Source: Caballeronia sp. Lep1P3 (lineage in GTDB: Bacteria; Pseudomonadota; Gammaproteobacteria; Burkholderiales; Burkholderiaceae). Taken from it: DNA of 64,000 nucleotides. A model generated the notes under the pieces. The model was not told where the DNA came from and made no database searches. It worked only from the letters and a program-made list of their open reading frames with translations. The stretch's first letter is position 1. Every line of letters begins with the position of its first letter. Both the position numbers and the translations under genes were made by a program. The stretch lies in assembly GCF_022879595.1 (NCBI RefSeq), contig NZ_CP084265.1, positions 2,108,001 to 2,172,000 on the forward strand, given 5' to 3'. This document shows, one piece after another, positions 26,727 through 35,805 of this stretch.

Positions 26727-28214
26727 ATGCCGCCTTCACTCGAACTACGCACCAAGCAAAGCCTTGCGCTTACGCCGCGTCTTCAGCAGTCCGTGCGCCT
26801 GCTGCAACTCTCCTCGCTCGAATTCCAGCAGGAGCTACGAAACGCGCTGGACACGAATCCCTTTCTCGAATACGACGAGTCGCAAACCGAGGACAACGCT
26901 CTCGGCGCCGACAACGGCACCTCGATGAGCGAAACCTCCCTCTCGACCCCGACCGACACCGCCGCCGAAGCGCCGCTCGCCGCCGAAACCAGCATGGACG
27001 CCGACCCGGGCGCGGACAGCGGCTCGCGCGACGATTCCATCAGCGAATTCTCGTCCGATCCGTTCGGCCGCAATGGGTCGCGCAATAACGGCGACGGCGA
27101 AGGCTCCGATCCCGCCGACTGGGTCCGCATCGAGCCGTCGCTGCACGAGACGCTGCACGACGCGCTGCGCATGTATCAACTGAACGAGCGCGATCGCGCG
27201 GTTGCGCAACTGATCATCGAGGCGCTCGACGACGACGGCTATCTGCGTCAGGAATTGAGCGAACTCGCCAATGTCGTCGACATCGAGCCTGCCATCAACG
27301 AAGACGAGCTGATGATCGCGCTCAAGCTCGTGCAATCGCTCGACAAGCCGGGCGTCGGTGCGCGCAATCTGTCGGAGTGCCTGACGCTGCAACTCGACGC
27401 GTTGGATGCAGACACGCCGGGACGCGATGTCGCGCGCGAAATCGTCGTGCATCACCTCGAACGTCTCGCGCGCCGCGAGCAGGCCGAGTTGCAGAAGAAG
27501 ATCGGCTGCACGGCCGAGGAACTGCGCATCGCGTGCGCGCTCGTGCGCCGTCTCGACCCGAAGCCGGGCGAGAACTACGGGCAAAGCGAGGACAACTACG
27601 TGGTGCCGGACGTGATCGTGCGTCAGGTCAAGAAGCAATGGGTCGTCACGATCAACCCGGCCGTGCTGCCGCGTGCGCGCATCCACCGCATGTATGCGGA
27701 ACTGTTCGCGCAATCGGCGGGCGCGAGCCGTTCGCCGCTCGCGCAACAGTTGCAGGAAGCGCGCTGGCTGATCCGCAACGCGCAGCAGCGCTTCACGACG
27801 ATCCAGCGCGTGGCCGAATGCATCGTCTCGCATCAAAAGGCGTTCTTCGACTACGGCGAAATCGCGCTGAAGCCGCTCGTGCTGCGCGATGTCGCCGACG
27901 AACTCGGCCTGCACGAATCCACGATCTCGCGCGCGACGGGCAACAAGTACATGGCGACGCCGCGCGGCATCTTCGAATTCAAGCACTTCTTCCCCCGCGA
28001 GCTGTCGACGGAAAGCGGCGGCACCTGTTCGGCCGCGGCCGTGCGCGCGCTACTGAAGGAAATGATCGCGAAGGAGAACTCGCGCGATCCGCTCTCGGAC
28101 GTGAGTCTCGCGAAGATGCTCGCCGATCAGGGCGTGATCGTCGCGCGCCGCACGGTGGCGAAGTATCGGCATCTGATGAAGGTGCCGCCCGCGGAATTGC
28201 GCAGGCAGGCGTAA
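26727..28214 (+). CDS. rpoN: RNA polymerase sigma-54 factor, probably a second copy
   Basis: 495 residues. Region I (activator interaction) is LALTPRLQQSVRLLQLSSLE; an acidic region II covers about residues 50-125; the core-binding and DNA-binding region III ends with the RpoN box ARRTVAKYR near residue 480. A full-length factor. The usual rpoN of this group sits in an lptB-rpoN-hpf-ptsN cluster; none of those genes is here, so this is likely an additional, stand-alone copy. It has its own -24/-12 promoter and a strong terminator, with two sigma-54 activator genes within 10 kb. Confidence 0.95.
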   Translation: MPPSLELRTKQSLALTPRLQQSVRLLQLSSLEFQQELRNALDTNPFLEYDESQTEDNALGADNGTSMSETSLSTPTDTAAEAPLAAETSMDADPGADSGSRDDSISEFSSDPFGRNGSRNNGDGEGSDPADWVRIEPSLHETLHDALRMYQLNERDRAVAQLIIEALDDDGYLRQELSELANVVDIEPAINEDELMIALKLVQSLDKPGVGARNLSECLTLQLDALDADTPGRDVAREIVVHHLERLARREQAELQKKIGCTAEELRIACALVRRLDPKPGENYGQSEDNYVVPDVIVRQVKKQWVVTINPAVLPRARIHRMYAELFAQSAGASRSPLAQQLQEARWLIRNAQQRFTTIQRVAECIVSHQKAFFDYGEIALKPLVLRDVADELGLHESTISRATGNKYMATPRGIFEFKHFFPRELSTESGGTCSAAAVRALLKEMIAKENSRDPLSDVSLAKMLADQGVIVARRTVAKYRHLMKVPPAELRRQA

Positions 28215-28319
28215 GACGCGCCGCCGCAGGAGCCGTCAGCAGGTTCCGCGCTCCAGCGCTTGAGCGACGACCCGGTCAAAGCGAGTCGCCAGGCGGGATT
28301 ACCGTGGAGCGTGACCGTC

Positions 28320-28352
28320 GGGCCGCCCGTATCGTGGGCGGCCTTTTTTTTT
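28320..28352 (+). terminator. Terminator of rpoN
   Basis: GGCCGCCC and GGGCGGCC pair around GTATCGT, followed by nine T. Confidence 0.92.
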
Positions 28353-28354
28353 CG

Positions 28355-29263
28355 TCAGCGCGAACGCGATTCGCGGTGCGTGCGCTTGCGCGCAGCCGTC
28401 GCGGAAAGCTCGGCGCCCAGCAGGAAAACCGCCGCCGAGTAGTAGAGCCACATCAGGATGATGGCGAGAGACCCCGCCGCGCCGAACATGTTGGCCGTGC
28501 CCGCATGCTGAAGGTAGAACGCGAAGAGCCGCTTGCCGCATTCGAAGAGCATCGCGGCGGCGGCGGCGCCGAGCGCGGCGTCGCGCCAAAGCATGCGCGT
28601 CGTCGGCAGGAACTTGAGCAGGACGGTGAACGCGAGCGTCAGCATCGCGAGGGAAACGGCGCGGCGCGTGAGGCCCGACAGCAGAACGAACGGACTGCCG
28701 TCGCCGAGCGCCCAGTGGCCGAGCACTTCGACGAGCGCATCGAGCACGAGCAGCGCGACCACGAGCAGCCCCGCGCCGATCACGAGCGCGAACGACATCA
28801 GCCGCACGCGCAGCAGCCCGACGATGCTCTCGCGCGTGCTCACTGCAGGCGACGGCCAGATCACGTTGAGCGCGCTATGCAGCGAGGAAAATGTCGCGGA
28901 CGCGCCCGCGAGCACGCCTGCAATCGACAGCAGCGCCGTGCGCCGCGCAATGTCCGCGTGCCACGCATTCGCGACGATCGCTTCGAGCGCATGGCCGGCG
29001 TCCGCGCCGACGACGCCGCTGATCTCGTCGAAGAGCCGGCCCTGCACGGCGTCCGCACCGAAGAAGATGCTCGCCACCGCGATCACGATGACGAGCGTCG
29101 GCGCAAGCGAAAACGCGGCGAAAAACGAGATCGCCGCGGAGAACATGAGGCAATGGTCCTGAATCCACTGCGTGAGCGGATCGGCGATCCATGAGAGCCA
29201 GCCGAAGCGCGACGTGCGGCCTTCGGCGAGGGGAACGGATTGATTCGAGGCTTCGCGCGTCAT
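28355..29263 (-). CDS. YihY/BrkB-family inner-membrane protein
   Basis: About 302 residues with six predicted helices. Family blocks are MFSAAISFFAAFSLAPTLV near the N-terminus, the SSLHSALNVIW motif and LIMWLYYSAAVFLLGAEL-like final helices. YihY proteins are of unsettled function (older 'ribonuclease BN' and 'BrkB' names are unsafe). Start at ATG 29263 is a choice; a TTG at 29287 would add eight residues. It converges on rpoN. Confidence 0.85.
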   Translation of the reverse strand: MTREASNQSVPLAEGRTSRFGWLSWIADPLTQWIQDHCLMFSAAISFFAAFSLAPTLVIVIAVASIFFGADAVQGRLFDEISGVVGADAGHALEAIVANAWHADIARRTALLSIAGVLAGASATFSSLHSALNVIWPSPAVSTRESIVGLLRVRLMSFALVIGAGLLVVALLVLDALVEVLGHWALGDGSPFVLLSGLTRRAVSLAMLTLAFTVLLKFLPTTRMLWRDAALGAAAAAMLFECGKRLFAFYLQHAGTANMFGAAGSLAIILMWLYYSAAVFLLGAELSATAARKRTHRESRSR

Positions 29264-29387
29264 CGGCCAGATCGGGCGTGTCTTCAAGCGCCGATGTTAT
29301 CCGCAGCCGGAAGCGCGCGGCAACGCGCGTGCAAAAAAGGCGCGCGCGGCAAGCCGCGCGCGCCTCATCCGTCAAGCAAATCCCGCG

Positions 29388-29744
29388 TCAGACCTCTTCG
29401 TCGTCGGCGGCGGGGTCCGCGTCTTCGTCGCTCAGATTGCGCAGTTCGTCTTCGTTTTCCACTTCGTCGGGCAGGATGTCGGCGTCGGCGAGCAAATTGT
29501 TGTCGCCATCGGCGGATGCGTCCTCGCCCGTGCCGAAGCGGTCGCTGTCGCTTGCCAGTTGCGCGTCGGACTGACCCAGCGCGTGCGCGTCGAGTTCATC
29601 CTCGATGTCGCCGGGACGCCGCATTTCGCCCTGCACGTCGGAGCCGGAGTCCGACGAATCGCTCGGGCCTAGCGCGCCCGTGCCGTGTCCCTTGCCCCAT
29701 TCCACGCCGCCCTCGTCGGGCGGGTTCAGTGTGCTTCCTGTCAT
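29388..29744 (-). CDS. Acidic, probably disordered protein
   Basis: 118 residues, very rich in Asp, Glu, Gly and Ser, with GPSDSSDSGSD and long D/E runs at the C-terminus; no hydrophobic core. GGAGGA precedes the ATG. Similar acidic proteins occur in Burkholderiaceae without assigned function. A candidate -24/-12 element lies 42 bp upstream. Confidence 0.7.
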   Translation of the reverse strand: MTGSTLNPPDEGGVEWGKGHGTGALGPSDSSDSGSDVQGEMRRPGDIEDELDAHALGQSDAQLASDSDRFGTGEDASADGDNNLLADADILPDEVENEDELRNLSDEDADPAADDEEV

Positions 29745-29785
29745 CGTGTCCTCCTTCGGATGTGTCGGTTTCGCCCATGACTAGC

Positions 29786-29800
29786 GCAAGGAGCGTTCCG
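29786..29800 (-). promoter_or_regulatory. Candidate sigma-54 promoter for the acidic protein gene
   Basis: Minus strand CGGAACGCTCCTTGC matches eight of ten positions with exact spacing. Confidence 0.45.
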
Positions 29801-29822
29801 CGCATCCGCGCCCGCATGCAAG

Positions 29823-29857
29823 AAGCCCCGCGCTTCTCGCGAAGCGCGGGGCTTTCG
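29823..29857. terminator. Terminator of otsA
   Basis: Fourteen-base arms AAGCCCCGCGCTTC / GAAGCGCGGGGCTT with loop TCGC, 30 bp after the otsA stop. Confidence 0.88.
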
Positions 29858-29885
29858 GAACCACAACTCGTCGAACAGCGCTCGC

Positions 29886-31334
29886 TCAGGCGCGCGCCGC
29901 GCGCTTCGCTTCGGAGGCGCCCTGCTTCACCGTCTTCACGGTCTTGGCCGTCACGGACGTGGCCGTCGCGACACTGCGCAGGTCCGACAGGAACGAATCG
30001 CGCCAGACGGACAGATTGTTCTCGCGCAGCGGCGCCATCATGTCCGCGTGGCGCGCCTGACGCTCGGCGAGCGGCATCGACAGGGCGCGTTCGAGCGCCT
30101 CGGACATCTGCGAGAGATCGAACGGATTGACGACGAGCGCGCCCGGAAGCTGATCCGCCGCGCCCGCGAATTGCGACAGCACGAGCGCGCCGGGATCGGC
30201 CGGGTCCTGAGACGCGACGTACTCCTTCGCGACGAGATTCATGCCGTCGCGCAGCGGCGTCACGTATCCGACCTGCGAAAGGCGGAAAAGCGCCATCAGC
30301 AGGTTGCGCTCGTACTTGCGGTTCAGGTATTGAATCGGCGTCCAGTCGAGCTGCGCGAAACGGCCGTTGATGCGCCCCGCCTCGCCTTCCAGAGTCTGAC
30401 GGATGCGCTGATACGTCTGGACGTCCGAGCGCGTCGGCGGCGCAATCTGCACGAGCGACACGCGCCCATGCCAGCCGGGCGCGGTCAGCAGCAGGCGCTC
30501 GAACGCCTGAAAACGCTCGACGAGCCCCTTCGAATAGTCGAGCCGGTCGACGCTCATGATGAGCTTGCGCCCGCGCATGCTGTCGCGCAGGCTCTTCACC
30601 TGCTTGCGGCCGGAGAACTGCTCGGCGGCCTTTGCGATCGCATCGGGATAGATGCCGATCGGATACGCGCCCACTTTCAGCATGCGGCCGAACGCCTGCA
30701 GCATGCCGTCGTCGCTGAAGTGGCCGCGTCCGCTGCGCTCGAAATAATCGATGAACGACTGCTTGTCGCTTTCCGTCTGGAAGCCGACGACGTCGTACTG
30801 GCACAGCGACGCCATCAGTTCTTCATGCGGCGGCACCGTGCGCATGACTTCGGGCACGGGAAACGGGATGTGCAGGAAAAAGCCGATCGGATTGGTGACG
30901 CCCAGCTTGCGCAGCTCCTGCGCGAACGGGAGCATGTGGTAGTCGTGGACCCAGATGATGTCGTCGGGCTGAAGCTGCGACTTGAGCTTCGCCGCAAGCG
31001 TCGCGTTCACGCGCATATAGCCCGCGTATTCCTCGCGATCGAAGCGCGAGAGGTCATTGCGATAGTGGAATGTGGGCCACAGCGTCGCGTTCGAGAAGCC
31101 GCGGTAGTACTGGTCGTAGTCGCGCCGCGTGAGGCCGACCGTCGAATAAGTCACGTTGCCGTTTTTCTCGACGACGGGCGCCGCCGCCTCGCCGACGATC
31201 TCACCGCTCCAGCCGAACCACACGCCGCCGGTTTCCTTGAGCGCGTCCAGCACGCCGATCGCGAGACCGCCCGCGCTGGGCTTGCCTTCCTGGATCGGCG
31301 CGACGCGATTCGATACCACGATCAATCTGCTCAT
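29886..31334 (-). CDS. otsA: Trehalose-6-phosphate synthase
   Basis: 482 residues, a GT20 glycosyltransferase that joins UDP-glucose and glucose-6-phosphate. Family motifs are SNRVAP at the N-terminus, GGLAIGVLDAL, VHDYHMLPF, RLDYSKGL and the nucleotide-sugar site LRDGMNLVAKEYV. The ATG at 31334 follows GAGGAGC. The C-terminus carries an extra Lys/Thr/Ala-rich tail of about 25 residues. No otsB phosphatase is adjacent. Trehalose protects against osmotic and desiccation stress; a candidate sigma-54 promoter lies just upstream. Confidence 0.95.
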   Translation of the reverse strand: MSRLIVVSNRVAPIQEGKPSAGGLAIGVLDALKETGGVWFGWSGEIVGEAAAPVVEKNGNVTYSTVGLTRRDYDQYYRGFSNATLWPTFHYRNDLSRFDREEYAGYMRVNATLAAKLKSQLQPDDIIWVHDYHMLPFAQELRKLGVTNPIGFFLHIPFPVPEVMRTVPPHEELMASLCQYDVVGFQTESDKQSFIDYFERSGRGHFSDDGMLQAFGRMLKVGAYPIGIYPDAIAKAAEQFSGRKQVKSLRDSMRGRKLIMSVDRLDYSKGLVERFQAFERLLLTAPGWHGRVSLVQIAPPTRSDVQTYQRIRQTLEGEAGRINGRFAQLDWTPIQYLNRKYERNLLMALFRLSQVGYVTPLRDGMNLVAKEYVASQDPADPGALVLSQFAGAADQLPGALVVNPFDLSQMSEALERALSMPLAERQARHADMMAPLRENNLSVWRDSFLSDLRSVATATSVTAKTVKTVKQGASEAKRAARA

Positions 31335-31384
31335 TACAGCGTTGCTCCTCAATTGTCGGTGCTCGATTTGGCGACTTGAATCAT

Positions 31385-31399
31385 GCAAGTCTTATGCCG
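31385..31399 (-). promoter_or_regulatory. Candidate sigma-54 promoter for otsA
   Basis: Minus strand CGGCATAAGACTTGC matches eight of ten positions with exact spacing, about 50 bp before the ATG. Confidence 0.5.
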
Positions 31400-31520
31400 T
31401 TTTGCTCCTGTGTCGAGTCAAAAATTCGTATCTGGATGTAACCAGCGAACGAAAACACGCGACGAGGCCGCGTCGCGGAGAAATTATTGTCTGTGAACCC
31501 GAACGTCGGCGAGCGGCAAA

Positions 31521-31757
31521 TCAGGCGTCCTGCTCCGAGCCGAGGTCGCGCTGGTAGTCCATTCCCTCTTGACGCACGCCGCCCTGGTTGTGCTCGCCAT
31601 CGGGCGGAGTGCCAGGCGCGGGGCGGTTCTGGCCGGCGGGATCGTGTTCCGCCGTGGCTGACGGCGCAGCTTGCGCCGCGCCGTTCTTTGCGGCTTCGGC
31701 GCGGGCTTCACGCTTGGAAGAGTGACGCGCGGAGCGTCGGAGTGCGGGATGCCTCAT
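31521..31757 (-). CDS. Small hydrophilic hypothetical protein
   Basis: 78 residues starting MRHPALRRSARHSSKREARA, basic N-terminus and Gln/Gly/Pro-rich acidic C-terminus; likely disordered. GGAGG precedes the ATG. Not recognised. Confidence 0.55.
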   Translation of the reverse strand: MRHPALRRSARHSSKREARAEAAKNGAAQAAPSATAEHDPAGQNRPAPGTPPDGEHNQGGVRQEGMDYQRDLGSEQDA

Positions 31758-31855
31758 GGATGCCTCCAGAGAGAAGACCGTCGCGACTGGACCTCGGCGG
31801 CGTGAAACCGATGCGCTGGGCGGACTCGAAAAACCAGCGCAATGTCAGAAAAGAC

Positions 31856-31882
31856 GACCGGCGGCTGGTGTCGCCGCCGGTC
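31856..31882 (-). terminator. Probable terminator of the proline-rich protein gene
   Basis: GACCGGCGGC and GCCGCCGGTC form a 10-bp stem; on the minus strand it is followed by GTCTTTTC. Confidence 0.6.
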
Positions 31883-31973
31883 ATTCCTGCTCGATGCGTT
31901 GTAATGGATACGACTGCGATGGAAATTTCTTCAATCCTGTCCGTGCTTCGTCGTTCAGGACCATCTTTCGGCT

Positions 31974-32180
31974 TTAGCGGACGTGCGGCGTCTCGTTCGG
32001 GCCGGGCGGCGGATCGCCGATAGGCTGCGTCGGCGGTTCGGGCGGATCGCGCGTTGGATCCGGGTTGGTGTCGGGTGGCATCGGCGTGGGCGGCGGCTGG
32101 TCGGGCGGCGTCACCGGCGGGTCCGGCGGCTGCGGCGTCTGCGCGACGATGGGCGCGCGGTCGAAAGCGGGATCGGACAT
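31974..32180 (-). CDS. Proline-rich small protein
   Basis: 68 residues, about 40% proline, with repeated PPDxPP and DPT units and no hydrophobic segment. AAGGAG precedes the ATG at 32180. Not recognised. Confidence 0.6.
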   Translation of the reverse strand: MSDPAFDRAPIVAQTPQPPDPPVTPPDQPPPTPMPPDTNPDPTRDPPEPPTQPIGDPPPGPNETPHVR

Positions 32181-32299
32181 ATAGCGGGCTCCTTGCGGTT
32201 TTGTGATCGTGGTTGCATCCGCACTGCGAGGCGCTTTCAGCGCACCGCTCTCGCGTTGCACGGGCGTTCCGCGCCGCGCGAATGACACGTCGAACGGCA

Positions 32300-32314
32300 G
32301 CAAGGGCTATGCCC
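32300..32314 (-). promoter_or_regulatory. Weak candidate sigma-54 promoter for the proline-rich gene
   Basis: Minus strand GGGCATAGCCCTTGC matches eight of ten positions; about 120 bp before the start. Confidence 0.35.
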
Positions 32315-32445
32315 CCGATTTCGGCTCCTCACGCGTCATGCATCCCATTATCGTTGCTGAAAGCGCGCCTGCCAACAGAAACGCCCGCGCTTTTTGCAAG
32401 CAACGGGCGTCGTTTTGGTGTGAAGATAACCGACGTTCAGGGATT

Positions 32446-33840
32446 TTAGCTATCCGACTCACCCAGGTCGCCGCCCTCTCCGACGGCTGCCTTGTTCGAA
32501 TCCTCGCCGTATTCCACGAGGCGGTTGTAGAGCGTCTTGAGGCTGATGCCGAGGATCTCCGCTGCGCGCGTCTTCACGCCGCCGCATTGTTCGAGCGTCG
32601 CGAGAATGAGCTGACGGTCCGCCTGCGCGAGCGACGTGCCGAACGGGATCGTCACGGCCGTGCCCGCCGACGGCTTCGACAGCGAAATCTGCAGCGGGAC
32701 CGTTGCCGTGCTATCCGAATCCGACGCCGACATGATGTACGCGCGCTGCACGTAGTTCTTGAGTTCACGCACGTTGCCCGGCCAGTTGTACGACGCAAGC
32801 ATGTCGCGCACGGCGGGCGGGAAGTCCTTGCGCGTGTTGTAGCGCGCGTTCAGTTCGTCGAGAAACGCCTGTCCCAGCAGTTCGACGTCCTTGCCGCGCT
32901 CGCGCAGCGGCGGCAGGTTGATCGGGAACACGTTGAGCCGGTGATACAGGTCGAGGCGCAGCTTGCCTTCGAGCACGGCCTGCTCCGGATCGCGGTTGGT
33001 CGCGGCGATCAGGCGCACGTCGGTCTCGATCTCCTTGGTCGTGCCGACGCGCATGAACATGCCCGTTTCCAGCACGCGCAGGAGCTTCACCTGAAGCTCG
33101 ATCGGCATTTCGGTGATTTCGTCGAGGAACAGCGTGCCGCCGTTCGCCCGCTCGAAATAGCCCTTGTGCTGGCGGTCCGCGCCCGTGAACGAGCCGCGCT
33201 CGTGGCCGAACATTTCCGATTCGATCAGGTTCGGCGAAATCGCCCCGCAGTTCACGGCGATGAACGAATGCTTACGGCGCAGCGACAGTTCATGCAGCGT
33301 CTGCGCGGCGACTTCCTTGCCCGTGCCCGACTCGCCGATCAAAAGCACCGATGCCGCCGTCGGCGCAACCCGGCCGACCTGGTCGTAGACGGTCTGCATC
33401 GCCGGCGAGTTGCCGAGCATCAGCCCGAAACGCCCCATGCGGCGCAACTCGCCGCGCAGCGTGCCGATTTCCGCCTTCAGGTCGCCGGCGCGCGGCAGGC
33501 GCGACAGGATAGCCTTCACGCGCTGCATGTTGATCGGCTTGACGAGGTAATCGGCCGCGCCCATCTTGAGCGCGCTCACAGCCGATTCCACCGTCGCGTG
33601 GCCGGTGATGACGATGACCTCGACGCCCGAGCGCGGATCGAGATCCTCGAACAGATCGACGCCCGTTCCGTCGGGCAGTTTCAGGTCGGTGAAAACGACG
33701 TCCGGCGTTTGCCGAACAAGCTGGATGCGCGCCTCGCGCAAGTCGCTGGCGGTGGCCGTAGTCAGTCCGTCTTCGCCGATGATCGCGGCTAGCGCCTCGC
33801 GGGTACTGGGATCGTCATCGACAATCAATACGTGTGGCAT
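32446..33840 (-). CDS. Sigma-54-dependent response regulator (NtrC family)
   Basis: 464 residues in three domains. Receiver: acidic DDD at residues 8-10, phospho-acceptor D52, lysine 102 (YLVKP). AAA+ domain: Walker A GESGTGKE (170-177), Walker B GGTLFLDE, and GSFTGA (217-222), the sigma-54 contact loop, with serine in place of the commoner alanine. C-terminal Fis-type helix-turn-helix ends in [18 protein letters not shown]. No histidine kinase gene is adjacent. It activates sigma-54 promoters; the nearby cluster is the obvious candidate target. The start at 33840 gives a normal receiver. Confidence 0.93.
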   Translation of the reverse strand: MPHVLIVDDDPSTREALAAIIGEDGLTTATASDLREARIQLVRQTPDVVFTDLKLPDGTGVDLFEDLDPRSGVEVIVITGHATVESAVSALKMGAADYLVKPINMQRVKAILSRLPRAGDLKAEIGTLRGELRRMGRFGLMLGNSPAMQTVYDQVGRVAPTAASVLLIGESGTGKEVAAQTLHELSLRRKHSFIAVNCGAISPNLIESEMFGHERGSFTGADRQHKGYFERANGGTLFLDEITEMPIELQVKLLRVLETGMFMRVGTTKEIETDVRLIAATNRDPEQAVLEGKLRLDLYHRLNVFPINLPPLRERGKDVELLGQAFLDELNARYNTRKDFPPAVRDMLASYNWPGNVRELKNYVQRAYIMSASDSDSTATVPLQISLSKPSAGTAVTIPFGTSLAQADRQLILATLEQCGGVKTRAAEILGISLKTLYNRLVEYGEDSNKAAVGEGGDLGESDS

Positions 33841-34209
33841 TGCGTCTCGAATTCTTCCAAAGCGTTTCAGGGTCACACGCCGGGTCGCGGCGTGGTCTTC
33901 TCCGGGCGGCGAGGCGCCGTCCGGGCCGGTGCGTCAAATTGGTCGGGCGCGTATGGCTCGGTCCGACTTCAAAGCGCTAGAAATAGAATAATTTCCGAAA
34001 GTTCCGCACGCTTGGCCTTGAGCCGCCGTAAGTATTTCCTTTTAGGCCACTTATGGCAGAGGTTCAATGATTATAAGGGTTTATTAAGATAAAAACGCAC
34101 GCGCAAAAGGCGTGCGTTTTCTTTTCCCCGAAAGTATCGGCAATTCGTCGGATCATTAGGCTCCGGCGCGCAACTGCTTTAAGCGACCTGAGTGACGATG
34201 CGCCGCGCG
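33841..34209. other. Intergenic region with a bidirectional hairpin
   Basis: No supported gene. The stretch 33985-34090 is unusually AT-rich and probably carries the promoter of the response regulator. A terminator hairpin, AAAACGCACGC (34092-34102) with GCGTGCGTTTT (34110-34120), ends the leftward operon from 34437. Confidence 0.65.
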
Positions 34210-34437
34210 TCAGCTTCGCGGGAAATGCCAGGCGTCGGGCGTCCCGCCGATCTGGTACTGACCGTTCGCGCCTGAGCGCCTGCCGCGCGAACGCGACGAT
34301 CCGACGCGCACGCCATCACTGCCCCAGCGGTTCGACCCGCCGCCCGCCGATGCGTTCTGCGACTGCATCCATTTCCAGGCGAGTACGCCGCCGACCGCGA
34401 ACAGCGCCCCGAAAACTCCGATCGAAGACCGTGCCAT
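34210..34437 (-). CDS. Small membrane protein
   Basis: 75 residues with one hydrophobic N-terminal helix (SSIGVFGALFAVGGVLAWKW), then a Ser/Gly/Arg-rich tail. GGGAGA precedes the ATG at 34437. Last gene of a three-gene leftward unit. Confidence 0.6.
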   Translation of the reverse strand: MARSSIGVFGALFAVGGVLAWKWMQSQNASAGGGSNRWGSDGVRVGSSRSRGRRSGANGQYQIGGTPDAWHFPRS

Positions 34438-34519
34438 GTTGTTCTCTCCCGTCGTTATTGAAAGTCGATGTCGCCGCGCGGCCGATGCGCGCGGCAACCG
34501 GTGCGTCGAGGGTGCCGGA

Positions 34520-34837
34520 TCAGCGCGAAATCAGCACGGCCAGCAGGAAGCCCGCCGCAGCCGCCATGCCGAGCGATTGCCACGGATTTTCCTGCACATA
34601 CTTCTCCGTGCAGTCGATGCTCGCGCGATAGCGGCTCTGCGCGTTCGCTTGCGCATCTTCCAGTGCGCCGCGCGCAGTGTCGGCGTGATCGCGCAGACGC
34701 GAGCGCAGCGCCTCGACGCCCTCGCCCGGCAGCGACGCCGACAGCCGTAGCAACTCTTCCGAGTCGTTCAGCAGCACCTTGATGTCTTCGATGATTTTTT
34801 GCTTGCCCAAGGCAAGCTGAACAGTCGTCTGACTCAT
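34520..34837 (-). CDS. DUF883 protein (ElaB/YqjD-like)
   Basis: 105 residues. N-terminal amphipathic helices (KQKIIEDIKVLLNDSEELLRL) and a C-terminal membrane helix (SLGMAAAAGFLLAVLISR) preceded by the family motif ENPWQS. ElaB/YqjD-type proteins are stationary-phase, tail-anchored inner-membrane proteins that bind ribosomes. The start at 34837 is the usual family start. Confidence 0.9.
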   Translation of the reverse strand: MSQTTVQLALGKQKIIEDIKVLLNDSEELLRLSASLPGEGVEALRSRLRDHADTARGALEDAQANAQSRYRASIDCTEKYVQENPWQSLGMAAAAGFLLAVLISR

Positions 34838-34903
34838 GAAATCAGTCCTCGCCAAAGTGGGTTGAAGCGAATCGGCGTTCGCGATTCGCGCCTCGATTTG
34901 CGT

Positions 34904-35266
34904 CTATTGCGTCTTCGCGACCGGCACCGCCAACGGCTGACGCGCGCCGCCGATCGCCATGCGCGCCCGCAATCGACGGACGATGCCGCTCGCCGTCAAC
35001 GCGCCGCCCGCCACGCCGAACACGAGACTCGTCACGTTCGCGGCCCGCGCGAGCGCGGGCGTACCCGCCGCGTAGCCCAGCACCGCGCACATCAGCGCGG
35101 TCACGAGCGCGACCGCCGCCCAGTGATAGATGTCGATCGGTTCGCCCGCCGCGAGTTCCGGCTCGCCGTCCGATGCCCGTTCGCGCCGGCTGCGGATCGA
35201 GCGCGCGGCGCCTGCCGCATGCGGCCGCTCTCGCGCGGCGATGTCGTAGTCGAAAAAGTCTTCCAT
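34904..35266 (-). CDS. Two-span membrane protein
   Basis: 120 residues: a charged N-terminus (MEDFFDYDIAARE), two hydrophobic helices (WAAVALVTALMCAVLGYAAG and VTSLVFGVAGGALTASGIV), short tail. First gene of a unit with DUF883 and the small membrane protein, preceded by a strong -24/-12 element. ATG 35266 is preferred to GTG 35278 because GAGGGG is well spaced only from the former. Not recognised beyond resemblance to phage-holin-like stress proteins. Confidence 0.6.
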   Translation of the reverse strand: MEDFFDYDIAARERPHAAGAARSIRSRRERASDGEPELAAGEPIDIYHWAAVALVTALMCAVLGYAAGTPALARAANVTSLVFGVAGGALTASGIVRRLRARMAIGGARQPLAVPVAKTQ

Positions 35267-35347
35267 GATGCGCTTCACCCCTCACACTGCCCTTTTGCCT
35301 GCTTGCGCGTCGGCGGCGGGCATTCGAATAAGGATGCAAGACGTGGA

Positions 35348-35362
35348 GCAGCTTTTGTGCCA
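35348..35362 (-). promoter_or_regulatory. Candidate sigma-54 promoter for the DUF883 operon
   Basis: Minus strand TGGCACAAAAGCTGC matches nine of ten positions with exact spacing, about 82 bp before the first ATG. The remaining sequence up to 35805 (about 440 bp) shows no supported gene. Confidence 0.7.
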
Positions 35363-35805
35363 ATCGCGCGAAAGAACGTCGGCGGGCATCGCCTCGGTGC
35401 CCGGGGAATTTCGGGTAACTCTTACGCCGTCCGATTGTAATTACGCGGCAGGCGCGGCAACCTTGCCGGAATGCAGCTCGCACCGCATCGGGCATCAGAC
35501 AAAATGGCCGCCGAACGCGTGCGCGCATTGCCGCAATATCGTTGCGAATGGTTAAATAGCGTTTATGAGATAGAGTCGCCCGCGATGAATCGCGACCCAT
35601 TTGCCGCGAGGCGCGCTCGACGCCATCGCGGACGCGGCTTCGGACCGACGCATTCGCATGGAAACCGGCTCATCGCCACCGCGAGCACGAGAGCCACGCC
35701 CGCGCGTCACCGCCGATGCGCTCGGGCGCTCGTGCGGCGCGGCCGCCTCGTTGGCCGCGCGAGCCGCCCCACCACATTCGCAGAACTCAGGAACTATCAG
35801 GACAT

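Noticed and set aside
29325..29340. TTGCACGCGCGTTGC (minus strand) upstream of the YihY gene as a sigma-54 promoter
   Set aside because: It lacks the essential GG at -24.
34000..34121. A possible small RNA ending at the hairpin 34092-34120
   Set aside because: No clear promoter on the plus strand; the hairpin is explained as the terminator of the leftward DUF883 unit.
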